DNA of 64,000 nt, taken from the NCBI GenBank assembly GCA_963383645.1, contig OY726573.1, positions 14,590,989 through 14,654,988 on the forward strand, given 5' to 3'. Shown one piece after another: positions 54,264-63,696 of the stretch (positions within the stretch are counted from its first letter, which is position 1; every line of letters begins with the position of its first letter). This DNA comes from Muscardinus avellanarius (Eukaryota > Chordata > Mammalia > Rodentia > Gliridae). The position numbers and the translations under genes were made by a program. Below the pieces are notes generated by a model, which was given only the letters and a program-made list of their open reading frames with translations, was not told where the DNA came from and did no database searches.

Positions 54264-54594
54264 TTTTTATTGGTGCACTATATTCATACATCATAGTGGG
54301 ATACAAACTTTTGTAGACATACATGCACACATCGCCCAGTCAGCCCCCACCCGATCCCCACCCCATTCCCTCCCAATCCCTCCTTCCCATGCTTGGCTTA
54401 GTGGTTGACATCTAGTATTATAGCAATTTATCCAAAATTAAAAATGATAATCTCACATAACAGTTTCATTTGTCTGATACCAAGCTTTTGATGACTTAAA
54501 GATAACATTTCAATATTTCTTTTTGCTTTCTTACCAGAGAATATTTTTTTTCTATATTTTTAGGTGAAACTATCATATATTTATATATTTATTT
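54264..54594 (-). mobile_element. L1 3' UTR of the half-L1
   Basis: Terminal 'gtgcaccaataaaa' (revcomp of 54263-54277) and a G-rich polypurine block (54340-54385 as C-rich on plus), both usual L1 3' UTR features. The inner part 54430-54594 has no assignment beyond being shared with 6460-6650. Confidence 0.75.
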
Positions 54595-55288
54595 TTCAGA
54601 AAAAAAATCTATCCTAATATGGAATATGGATTCTAGATACCCAAAACGATCTTGAAAAAGAACAAAGCTAGAAGATATATATTTTCTGATTTCAAACCAT
54701 ATAAGATACAATAAATGAAACAGTGTAGTACTGTTCTAAAGGCAGATATATAAACCATTGGAGTTAAATACAAGCCTAGAGCTAAATTCTTCCCTATACA
54801 ATCAAGTTATTTTTGACAAGGTGGTGGAAATAATAATCTTTTAACTAAATATTGTTGAAAAATAATAATTACATGGAAAAGAATAAAATTGGACCCTTAC
54901 CTAACCCCATATACAAGTATTAACTCAAAATAGATAAAAGACCTAAATATAAATCTTAAGACTATAAACTTTTAGAAGAAAATCTGGGTCATAAAACCTC
55001 ACAACATTGAAATTGGCAGTGATTTCTTGGATATGATTTCAATGGCACAGGCAACAGAAGAGTATACAAACTCCCTAAAAAATAAAAAAAATATTGTATA
55101 TCCAAAGACAATGTAAACAGAGTTAAAAGTTACTAATAGAATGGGATAAAATATTTCCAAATGCTATATCTGAAGGTATATTAATATTCCAACTAGAAAT
55201 CCTAAAAATTAACAACAATAAAGGCAAACAATACAATTTAGAAATAGGTAAAAGACTAACATAAATAATGAATCTCCACAGATAACCA
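54595..55288 (+). pseudogene. L1 ORF2 C-terminal fragment, inverted relative to its element
   Basis: Plus-strand text follows L1 ORF2 in order: 'cgatcttgaaaaagaacaaa' (54648), 'atataaaccattggagttaa', 'aactcaaaatagataaaaga' then 'cctaaatataaatcttaaga', 'agaatgggataaaatatttc' (55138). It is AT-rich, full of stops and older-looking than the adjacent ORF1. It ends within a few bases of the ORF1 stop codon. Confidence 0.8.
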
Positions 55289-55291
55289 ATC

Positions 55292-56253
55292 TTAGTTGTC
55301 TGTTGGATGGAAACTCTTGTTTCTCTGGTTCTGGTGTGTGTTACCTATTTCTTCTTTGTAGTTAATCTCTTTGAGTATTTTCTCTAGCGCTGGTTTTGAA
55401 GACATAAATTCCTTCAGTTTCTGTTTGTCATGGAAGCTTCTTATTTCTCCATCTAATTTGATAGAAAGTTTTGCTGGGTAGAAAATTTTGGGCTGGAAGT
55501 TGTTTTCTTTCAGAGTTTGGAATATGTTACTCTAAGCCCTTCTGGCTCTCATGACTTGGTTTGGGAAGTCTGGAGTGATTCTAATTGGTTTGCCTCTGAA
55601 TGTCACTTGGCCCTTTGTTTTTGTTGCCTTTAAGATTCTCTGCTTGGCTTCCACATTGGTCATTTTGACAATTATGTGGCGTGGGGATCCTCTTCTCCGA
55701 TCCTGTCTAATGGGAGTTCTATAAGTTTCCTGGATCTGTGTATCAACCTCTTGCTCTATGTTTGGAAAATTTTCTGCTATTACTTCCTTGAAGAGATTGT
55801 TGATCCCTTTGGTATCACTTTCTTTTCCTCCTCTATTCCAATTATTCTTAGGTTAGCTCTCTTAAAATGGGCCCATATTTCTTCAATGTCAGATTCCTGC
55901 TGTTGGATATTTTTTTCTAGATTAGAAACTATGCATTCATTTTTGGAATGATCATCTTCTAAGAGCGAGATTCTGTTCTCCATGTGGTCTAATCGGTTGT
56001 TTGTGCTTTGAATTGAGGGCTTTACTTCATTAATTGCATCCTTTATCTCTTTTTGGCTCTCTCTGAGTTCTTTTCGAAGCACCTCTATTATTTCTACAGT
56101 TATTTTCCTGATTTGATCTTCTAGAAATCTCTGATTTTCTGTTTTATCGGGTTCTGATGTTGTGAGGTTGTGAGCATTCATTGCTCCAGTGTTATTCCTC
56201 TTTCCCATGATTTCGGAAGTTTGTGCCTTCTCTGGGTTCTTCCCTTGGGTCAC
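55292..56253 (-). pseudogene. L1 ORF1 (RNA-binding chaperone), nearly intact
   Basis: From the Met codon at 56253 to a TAA at 55292-55294, 962 bp would encode about 320 residues, the normal ORF1p length. The N-terminal half is an open coiled coil (for example MENRISLLEDDHSKNE) followed by NLRIIGIEEE. The RRM and C-terminal domains are recognisable after that, with 'RPIRITPDF-like' and YPAKLS motifs. I see two lesions: a 1-nt deletion near 55822 and a Trp-to-stop (TAG, 55532-55534). ORF1p binds L1 RNA as a trimer. The light damage contrasts with the inverted ORF2 piece. Confidence 0.88.
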
Positions 56254-56980
56254 TATGACTTCACTTAAGGTGTTCTGGATCTTGAGTCAGTAGTATCTCA
56301 GACCCCACTACTCCTTTACTGGGAGTCGATAGAGGCTGCTTTAAACTATGGGGGGTGCCAGGTTGCACGTTCTCCTATGGTGTGATATCTCTGCTACCGC
56401 CACTCCCCCACTGGGTCAAGTCCCAGGGAGTACAGTACTGGGATTTCTCCTCTGTGGCCCGCAATTTGACTCACTGTTCTTGAGTTCGCAGATGTAGCTG
56501 TACTGGACTCGTTGAATTCGCTGCTGCTGCCGCCGGTGGCAATATGGCGCCACTGCTACACCCTCGGCCGTGAGGCTGGCTTATTTCTTCTTGGTTTTGA
56601 ATTCCACTCTGAGTCCTTGCAGCATGTGCTGAGCTCAGCCACTGGGAGCTTTAGATGTTCCCTGCGCTGAAAAATCCCGCCTGGCTGTTCTGCAGCGGCT
56701 CACCTCGGCTTGCTGTAGCCATCCGGTGAATTCGCCGCTGCCGCCGGCAATATGGCGCTGCTGCCGTGTCCTCGGGCGTGAGGCCGGTGTATCTCCTCTG
56801 TGGCTCTGAGCTCTGTTCTCAGTCTGCTTTCTCTCTGGAGCCTGGTGGTTTTTTTTTTTGTTGTTTCTCTGGTGATAGTGTTTTCTGGCTGTGAAAGGTG
56901 CTGATTTTGTGGTAATGGAGATTGGTTGTTAGCGGGGCTCTTAAGCCCCGCTTTTCTCGGTCGCCATCTTCCCGGAAGTC
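56254..56980 (-). promoter_or_regulatory. L1 5' UTR / internal promoter with YY1 site and monomer-like repeats
   Basis: The minus-strand 5' end reads GACTTCCGGGAAGATGGCGA. AAGATGGCG (56962-56970) is a YY1 site about 11 bases from the start, as in other mammalian L1 promoters. Related blocks containing GGCAATATGGCGC occur at about 56538-56550 and 56747-56759, with 'tctcctctgtgg' at about 56439 and 56790, indicating two to three degenerate tandem monomers. It is GC-rich against an AT-rich setting. Confidence 0.75.
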
Positions 56981-57145
56981 TTATTCTTTATTTTGAGACA
57001 GAGTCTCACTAAGTTGCTGAGGCTGATCTCCAGCTTGCAATTCTCCTGCCTCAACTTCCCAAGTCATTGGGATCCCAGTATGTAGTGTGTAGTGTGTAGT
57101 GTGTAGTATGCACACAGTAGTGTGCTCCACTGTGCTCAGCTATTT
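56981..57145 (-). mobile_element. B1 half of the SINE interrupted by the half-L1
   Basis: Continues the SINE whose ID half is at 53888-53950. It is followed by a short (GTAGTGT)n heptamer run at about 57079-57110. Confidence 0.78.
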
Positions 57146-57203
57146 TTTACCAATTGAAATAAATGTTTAGCAAGTATTTAAAGAATATCATTTTGAATAT
57201 CAA

Positions 57204-57501
57204 TTTGAGACAGGAGGATCTGGGTTCGCGACCAGCTTCAGCTACTTAGCCAGGCCCTTTGCAACTCAGTGAGACCCTGTTTCAAAATAAAGAATAAAGC
57301 CAGGTGTGGTGGTGCACGCTTGTAATCCCCACGCTTGGGAGGCTGAGACAGGAGGATTGCACAGGTTCGAAGCCAGCCTCAGCTACTTAGTGAGGCTCTC
57401 AGCAACTTAGTGAGTCCCTGTTTCCAAATAAAATATAAAATGGGTCTAGGAGTGTAGCCCGGAGGTAGAAAGCCCCTGGGTTCCACCCCCAGTACCACCA
57501 A

Positions 57502-57553
<52 letters not shown>

Positions 57554-57600
57554 TAGTGCTGGGGGTGTCACTCGGAGGTAGAATGCCCTGGGTTTTTGAA
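57204..57600 (+). mobile_element. nested SINEs with (AAT)n
   Basis: Outer B1 part 57204-57295 and ID half 57556-57598. The inner type-2 dimer is 57296-57502 with an AAT tail to 57553. Confidence 0.85.
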
Positions 57601-57619
57601 AGGATACTCTTTATGGTTG

Positions 57620-57905
57620 AGTATAATAAATTCATTATTCATAGAAGTGACTCAGTAGATACTAAAAAGGATTTACTTTAAAAAAGAACATAAAAGGAAA
57701 AAAATAAATTTGATTCATTAAAATATGGCTTAGATCATTTAGATTAAAATTTACCCCAAACACAATTAAGTCAAAAGCAAGTGTTTAGAAGAAAATATTG
57801 GCCAGATATTTGACAATTTTGCTTCCAAAATGAATAAATATCTCCTATGAGTCAATAAATTTCAAAAGAAACTGAATGGTGGGGGGAACAAGATACATAA
57901 AATTA
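57620..57905 (+). mobile_element. old L1 ORF2 fragment
   Basis: 'ataaatttgattcattaaaa', 'gaagaaaatattggccagat' and 'tcctatgagtcaataaattt' follow ORF2 order. Heavily decayed. Confidence 0.55.
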
Positions 57906-57931
57906 ATTTTTTTAAAAAAAGGATTTTCATG

Positions 57932-58476
57932 CTGGGCGTGTTGATGCACGCTTACAATCCCACCATTTGGGAGGCTGAGACAGGAGGACTGAGGTTGTCA
58001 ACAGCCTCAGCTACTTAGTGAGGCCCTGTGCAACTCAGTGAGACCCTGTTTCAAAATAAAGAATAAAATATAGGGCTGGAGGTATAGCTTAGAGAAAGAA
58101 TGCCCCCGGGTTCTATCCCCAGTACCACAAAATAAACAAACAAACAAATAAATAAAATAAATAAATATAAAAAATTAAAAGGGCCGGGGGGCTAGTTGTG
58201 GTGCCGTATGCCTGTAATACCAGTCCGTGGGAGGCTGAGACAGGAGGATCACAAGTTTATGACCAGACTGGCAATTTAGCAAAGACTCTCAGCAATCTAG
58301 GAAGACCCTGTTTTTAAAAAACTTAAAACATGAGCTGGACGTGGTGGCGCACGCTTGTCATCCCAGCATTTAAGAAGTTGAGACAGGAGGATCGCGGTTC
58401 GAGGACAGCTTCAGCTACTTAACGAGGCTCTTTGCAACCCAGTGAGACCCTGTTTCAAAATAAAGAATAAAAAATA
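57932..58476 (+). mobile_element. plus-strand SINEs
   Basis: Dimer 57932-58130 with (AAAC/AAAT)n; B1-type copy 58192-58330 lacking an ID half; B1 half of a dimer from 58333. Confidence 0.83.
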
Positions 58477-58817
58477 GGGCTAAGGGTGTCGCTTGGAGGT
58501 AGAATGCCCCTGGGTTCCATCTCAGTACTGGAAAAAAAAAAAAAAAACAAAATATAAAATAGGGTTGGAGATATAGGTTGGAGATAGAATGCCTCAGGGT
58601 TCAATCATTAGTACTAAAAAAAATTTTTTTTAAAGAAAGATAATTCCAGGCCGGGCGTGGTGGTACACACTTGTAATCCCCGCGCTTGGGAGGCAGAGAC
58701 AGGAGGATCTCGCAGGTTCAAAGCCAGCTGCGCTGGTTTAAGAGACCCTGTTTCCAAAAATTTTTAAAAATTGGTCTGGGAGTGTAGCCCGTAGGTTGAA
58801 GGGCTTCCAGGAACCCC

Positions 58818-58870
<53 letters not shown>

Positions 58871-59042
58871 AGGGCTAAGGGTGTCGCTCGGAGGTAGAAT
58901 GCTCCTGGGTTCCATCTCAGTACTGGGGAAAAAAAAAACCAACAAAATATAAAATAGGGCTGGAGATATAGGTTGGAGATAGAATGCCTCAGGGTTCAAT
59001 CATCAGTACTAAAACAAATTTTTTTTAAAGAAAGATAATTCC
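58477..59042. repeat. 172-bp direct duplication flanking a SINE and (CA)n
   Basis: 58477-58648 and 58868-59042 are about 95% identical over the same order: ID half, A-run, 'acaaaatataaaataggg', second ID half, 'ttttttttaaagaaagataattcca'. Between them lie a TTCCAGGAA-subfamily dimer (58650-58823, palindrome 58805-58813) and (CA)n (58824-58867). Confidence 0.9.
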
Positions 59043-59774
59043 ATATGTAGCAACATGTTGAGTTCTCAAAGTCATAAATTTAAATTTGAAGAAAAACCCA
59101 CCAAACGCAAAATTTGGCAATTTCGTATGCAAAGTTTAACCCACATATGTATGAGGGAAAATAAAGGAGCCGGTTACACACATGTGCATGTATGTACGGA
59201 AGTGGAAGGTTCTGGAGAACGCATGGCGGATGGATAACGGGACCGTGTCTAGGCGGGAGATTATAATGCAAAGTAGAGTCGAGGGGACTTTTTTTGCCTT
59301 TTCTGTATGGCTGGGATTTTTATGAAGAGTTTTTTTTTTTTTTTAATAAATGCTTCCCACACCAAAAAGAAGAAAATAACTGTTCTAGAACATGAGTGAT
59401 GGAGCGCTTCCCGATTCAATTTACGACACTAGCGTCACCCTGGCCTTGAACTCTCACCCTGTGAGCTCAAACACAGGAGACCAGAGATTAATTTCGCTCC
59501 TGAATATGGACGGAAAATTCCTCGGTTGAACATTAGCAAACGGAGCCCGGCGGTATATGAAAAGCCATGACTAAGCAGGGTCGATTCCAGGATCGCAAGG
59601 CTGAGTGCATATCGGGAAATCTAGTAATGCGGTTTATCAAGGCAATCGGCACAGCGCCTGCACTGGACGCACCCTGTGCCCTGCCCCAGCCCTGCAGCTC
59701 CCTCTGCTCCCAAAGGCTAAAGGATTCTTGGGGCGTCACCATGACTTCTCCACACTCGGCATTCCTTCTCCCCC
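59043..59774. other. unique or very old sequence
   Basis: 'gcagggtcgattccaggatc' then 'gcaaggctgagtgcatatcg' and 'ggaaatctagtaatgcggtt' (about 59576-59632) read like a heavily mutated L1 ORF2 fragment. Overlapping short frames are not genes. No other feature. Confidence 0.4.
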
Positions 59775-59840
59775 TTGCTTTTTAGTACTGAAGGGTGATC
59801 CCAGAGTCACTCTATCTCCTAGCTAAACACTTAGCCCTAT

Positions 59841-59871
<31 letters not shown>

Positions 59872-60190
59872 CTTATTTATTTGCAGTTCTGGGGATGGAA
59901 CCCAGGGGCATTCTGCTTTCAAGCTACACCCTCACCCCTATTTTTTACTCTCACTGAATCGCGAAGGGCCTCACTAAAGAGCCGAGGCTGTCCGTGAACG
60001 GCGATCCTATTTCAGCCTCCCAAATGCTGGGATTACAAGCGTGCGCCACCACACCTGGCTTTTTTTTTTTTTTTTTTAATTTTGAAAGAGGGCCTCTTTA
60101 AATTGATGAGGCTGGCTTTAACTCTGCAGCAGTCCTCCAGTCTCAGACTCCCAAGGGCTAGGATTATAGATGTGCACTACCGTACCCGAC
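59775..60190 (-). mobile_element. nested SINEs
   Basis: Outer ID half 59783-59838 and B1 half 60080-60190. Between them are (TTTA)n (59838-59882) and a complete dimer (59884-60059). Confidence 0.85.
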
Positions 60191-60529
60191 TTCCTTCTCT
60201 CTTTTAGACCACACCTTCCAACACCAGGGCCCCAGGTTCCTTGCCTAAGTACCCAAACCTATTTACAGCCTCCTTGGGCCCTTTCCCTACTTCTGAGTCC
60301 TCCTGGGCAGGTCTGAGGAATGGCCAAGGGAGGCTGTTTATAGAGGTGTAGGAGGGTGGAGGCCAGACCTGTTGGCTAGGGCTGAGTTGGGCACACCAGG
60401 CCCCTTGTACTGTAGGATGGAGCTAGGGGTAGGAAAAGAAAAGTGGCCTGAGGTTGGGTCTCTGGCCTTACGTGTTCTAGAATGATATTCAAAGAAGCCT
60501 AAGAATTTAAATTCAAACCTGACCTCTCA
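60191..60529. other. unique intergenic sequence
   Basis: GC-moderate, no gene recognised. Confidence 0.5.
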
Positions 60530-60914
60530 GGTTGTCACAAAAACAAATAATGTCAAGTGCAGGAGACAAAAACATATTTTATTCAAAGTGTCGGATGTTT
60601 TGGTTCACAATTTCCAAATATTTAGAGGCAGAGCAGGGTATAGCTGGGTCATTCATTCCTCAGTATCTTTCCAAAAGAATTGCAGTTAGTGACACATGTG
60701 TCTCCGTGTATAGCAGCCACTTCACAACAGTGGTGGTGCACGCTTGTAATCCCAGTACTTTGGGACGCTGACACAGGAGGATCGCAGGTTAGAGGACAGC
60801 CTCAGGAAGTAGTGACACTCTCACCCACCTAGTGAGACCCTGTTTCAAAAATAAAAAGTAAAATAGGGCTGGGGGCATATCTCAGAGGTAGAATGCCCCC
60901 GAGGTTAAATTCCC

Positions 60915-60953
<39 letters not shown>

Positions 60954-61835
60954 TTATATGTTTTCTCTTATATGTGGAAGCCAGAAAAAGAAAAGGGAAA
61001 CAAAAGGAACTTCAGGCCAGGCATGTAATCCCAGTACTTGGGAGGCTGAAACAAGAGGATCCTGATAGGTCAGGTCCTCCCCTCCCCTGACATGACCCCT
61101 CAGCAGGGACAGGAGGCGGAACCCTGGAAGCCAGAAGCAGAGATATCGCGAGATTCCAGATGTCACGAGACTCCAAACATCGCGAGACAGACTACAGATG
61201 TCAGGAGATAATCAGCGTGACTCTAAAACATGGGTGCTTCCGCTCCGCCACGTGACTCAGAGGGCCGATTTGGACTGTGCGCGACCCTCCATAAGTGTGG
61301 TCCCTTCCCCCACGGCCTGCTGACTCCCTGAGGGTGCCGGGTCCGAATAAAGCGGCAGCTTTTGATAACCTGGCTGGTATTTTACCTCCTTCGCGACTCC
61401 CTAGCTCCATTTTCAACGTTTCAGATCGCGAGTTCGAGGCCAACCTCAGCAATTTAGCAAGACCCTTAGCAACTTAGATAGACCCTGTTTCAAAATAAAA
61501 AATAAAAAGGACTGGGATTACAGGAGGTAGAATGCCCCTGGGGGGGGGGGGAGTTCACTTCCTAGGAAAATTTTGTTGAATGGGGGGGACATCAGTCAAA
61601 TGAGGAGACAAAAATTGAAGAATAGTAGAAGGAGGGGGTAGGGAGGGGAAAACAAGGTTTAAGGGAGGGAACAGTTTAAGTAGGCGACGTCCATGGATGA
61701 AGATGTCACTAGCAATCTCACTAGCTTGTATGGGAAGGAAGGACGGGGTGTGGGGTGGATACGGAGATTCGTGTATCCCTTGAATATCACGATGGTGTGT
61801 GATTACAATGCACCAATAAAAAGCATTAAAAAAAG
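60530..61835 (+). mobile_element. L1 3' part, interrupted by SINEs and a solo LTR
   Basis: ORF2-end text at 60680-60726 ('tgacacatgtgtctccgtgt', 'tagcagccacttcacaacag') and 60950-61010 ('atgttttctcttatatgtgg'), and the 3' UTR at about 61590-61835 with a G-rich tract and the ending 'acaatgcaccaataaaaagc'. Interrupting elements are the SINE 60727-60916 with a (GA)n tail to 60950, and a SINE at 61012-61560 that is itself split by the LTR. Confidence 0.78.
61063..61423 (+). mobile_element. solo LTR (same family as 5646-6014)
   Basis: 361 bp with TG...CA ends inside a SINE: the SINE text 'aggatc' before and 'gatcgcgag' after resume the element, giving a 5-bp duplication GATCC/GATCG (61058-61062, 61424-61428). 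It has a CCACGTGAC E-box-like site (about 61249), an AATAAA poly(A) signal at about 61347 and repeated 'ATCGCGAGA' motifs (about 61144-61186). There are no internal genes. Confidence 0.85.
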
Positions 61836-61883
61836 AAGAGAATCATAGCAGGGTGGGCCTCCATTTGTACTCTTGGCCCAGGG

Positions 61884-61924
<41 letters not shown>

Positions 61925-61947
61925 TGTCTGTCTGTCTGTCTGTCTGT
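61884..61947. repeat. (GT)n-(CTGT)n compound microsatellite
   Basis: About 19 GT units followed by six CTGT units. Confidence 0.95.
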
Positions 61948-62117
61948 GTGTTTAATCAGGATTTCATTTCTGGAAATTAAAATCCAAGGGACAAAAGAAG
62001 CAGCGGCATCCCCAGATTTCTAAACGGTCTTCCATCTTTATCCTTGCCCTCAACTCCCGGCATTATTTTCTACTCAGAAGGACCTGACCTTTTGTTCTTT
62101 TCTCTTGTTTGCTTTGC

Positions 62118-62190
62118 AGTGTTGGGGAAGGAACCCAGGATGCTGTGCATGCTCGTCAAGCACTCCGCCACTGAGCTACATGCCCGGCCC
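62118..62190 (-). mobile_element. free ID element
   Basis: Full classical ID body on the minus strand, including the 'gagtgcttgacgagcatgca' type centre and 'gtagctcagtggcgga'. It is a second free ID copy, distinct from the dimers. Confidence 0.75.
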
Positions 62191-62204
62191 TGACCTTTGT
62201 TCTT

Positions 62205-62360
62205 TAAAAAAAAAAACTTCATTAAGGCATAATTTACCTCTTCATAAAATTCACCCATGTTAAGGATAAGTTTTCATAAATGTATACGGTTATGACAACA
62301 TCACCAGAATCCAGTTCTAGAATATTTCCATCACCCCAAAGATTTTCTTTGTGCCCATTT
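62205..62360 (+). repeat. ancient LINE-like repeat
   Basis: 'ttcattaaggcataatttac', 'taaaattcacccatgttaag' and 'aatatttccatcaccccaaa' are typical of an old mammalian interspersed repeat. Subfamily not determined. Confidence 0.55.
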
Positions 62361-62948
62361 TTTTTTTTTTTTATGGTACTGGGACTTAAAACCAGGGGAT
62401 TTCTACCTCTGGGCTATACTCCAGGCTATACTCTATTTTATATTTTATTTGGAAACAGGGTCTCACTAAGTTGCTGAGAGCCTCATTAAGTAGCTAAGGC
62501 TGGCTTCGAACCCGTGTCATCCTCCTGTCTCAGCCTCCCAAGCGCTGGGACTACAAACGTGCACCACCACGCCCAGCTATTTACTTTATTTTATTTTATT
62601 TTATTTTTGGGTGCTGGGTATTGAACCCAAGGGCATTCTACCTTTGAGCTACATACCAGCCATATTTTGTTTTACTTTAATTAATTTATTTATTTATTTT
62701 GCAGTACTGAGGATGGAACCCAGGGACATTCTACCTCTAAACTACACCTCCAGCCCTACTTTTTATTCTTTATTTTGAAACAGAGTCTCACTGAGTTGCA
62801 AGGGGCCTCACTAGGTAGCTGAGGTTGGCTGCAAACCTCGATTTTCCAGTCTCTGCCTCCTGAAAGCTGGGATTACAAGTATGTGCCACCACGCCTGGCC
62901 CTCTATTTTATTTTTGAAACAAGGTTTCACTAAGTTGCTGCTGAGATA

Positions 62949-62957
<9 letters not shown>
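62361..62957 (-). mobile_element. minus-strand SINE cluster
   Basis: Dimer 62372-62579; outer ID half 62607-62668 with outer B1 fragment 62903-62955; inner dimer 62700-62901. Confidence 0.83.

Positions 62958-63006
<49 letters not shown>
62958..63006. repeat. (AT)n microsatellite
   Basis: About 24 AT units, self-complementary. Confidence 0.96.
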
Positions 63007-63008
<2 letters not shown>

Positions 63009-63014
63009 CTGTGT

Positions 63015-63505
63015 GTGTGTATAACTGGGCACATTCTACGTCCATACTACATCCTCCGTCCTATTTTTTTATTCCTTTTTTTTTTTTTTTTTGGTGGTAC
63101 TGGGGTTCCTGGAAACCCTTCTACCTCTGGGCTACACTCCCAGACCCATTTTTTTTTTTTTAATTTGGAAACCGGGCCTCTTAAGCCAGAGAGGCTGGCT
63201 TTGAACCTGGCGATCCTCCCGTCTCCGCCTCCCAAGCGCGGGGATTACAAGCGTGCGCCACCACGCCCAGCATTACAGAATGTTTTTAAATTTGAGTTTG
63301 TCTGCCAGGCGTGGTGGCGCACTCTTGTAATCCTAGTCCTTGGGAGGCAGAGACAGGAGGATCTGGGTTCCTAGACAGCCTCAGCTACTTAGTGAGGCCC
63401 TCTGCAACTCAGTGAGACCCTGTTTTAAAATAAAAGAATAAAAAATAGGGCTGGGGACGTCACTCGGAGGTAGAATGCCCCTGGGTCCCATCCCCAGACC
63501 TGCAG
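63015..63505. mobile_element. SINEs on both strands
   Basis: ID fragment 63015-63070 (minus), TTCCTGGAA-subfamily dimer 63090-63273 (minus, palindrome 63106-63114), plus-strand dimer 63305-63505. 'aaatttgagtttgtct' / 'tttttgagtttgtct' flanks the last. Confidence 0.87.
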
Positions 63506-63696
63506 GGAAAAAAAAATTTTTTTGAGTTTGTCTCTCTGATTCTTATTACAATCAGGTTCAGATTATGAATCTTTGACAGGTATCACACAGACATGATACA
63601 TGATCTTCTCATGGCATGGATAAGATGGCACACAATTTGGGGATATTCATTACCGATGACGTTAATGTTAATCTGTTTTTTGTTTTTGTTGTTTTG

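Larger units (their letters stand above)
54264..56980 (-). mobile_element. full-length half-L1 (non-autonomous L1 derivative)
   Basis: Reading on the minus strand: 5' UTR (56980-56254), ORF1 (56253-55292), an inverted ORF2 fragment (about 55288-54595) and an L1 3' UTR ending in poly(A) (seen as poly(T) 54261-54268). The 9-bp direct repeat TTATTCTTT is at 54255-54263 and 56981-56989. The SINE linker it interrupts resumes on both sides, so the whole 2.7 kb fits a single insertion. There is no endonuclease or reverse transcriptase domain, so it would need L1 ORF2p in trans. It resembles HAL1 (half-L1) elements in layout. The inverted ORF2 piece is unusual. Confidence 0.75.

Noticed and set aside
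55780..56253. 157-codon minus-strand frame as a host gene
   Set aside because: Its coiled coil and NLRIIGIEEE segment, and the frame-shifted continuation to 55292, identify it as L1 ORF1.
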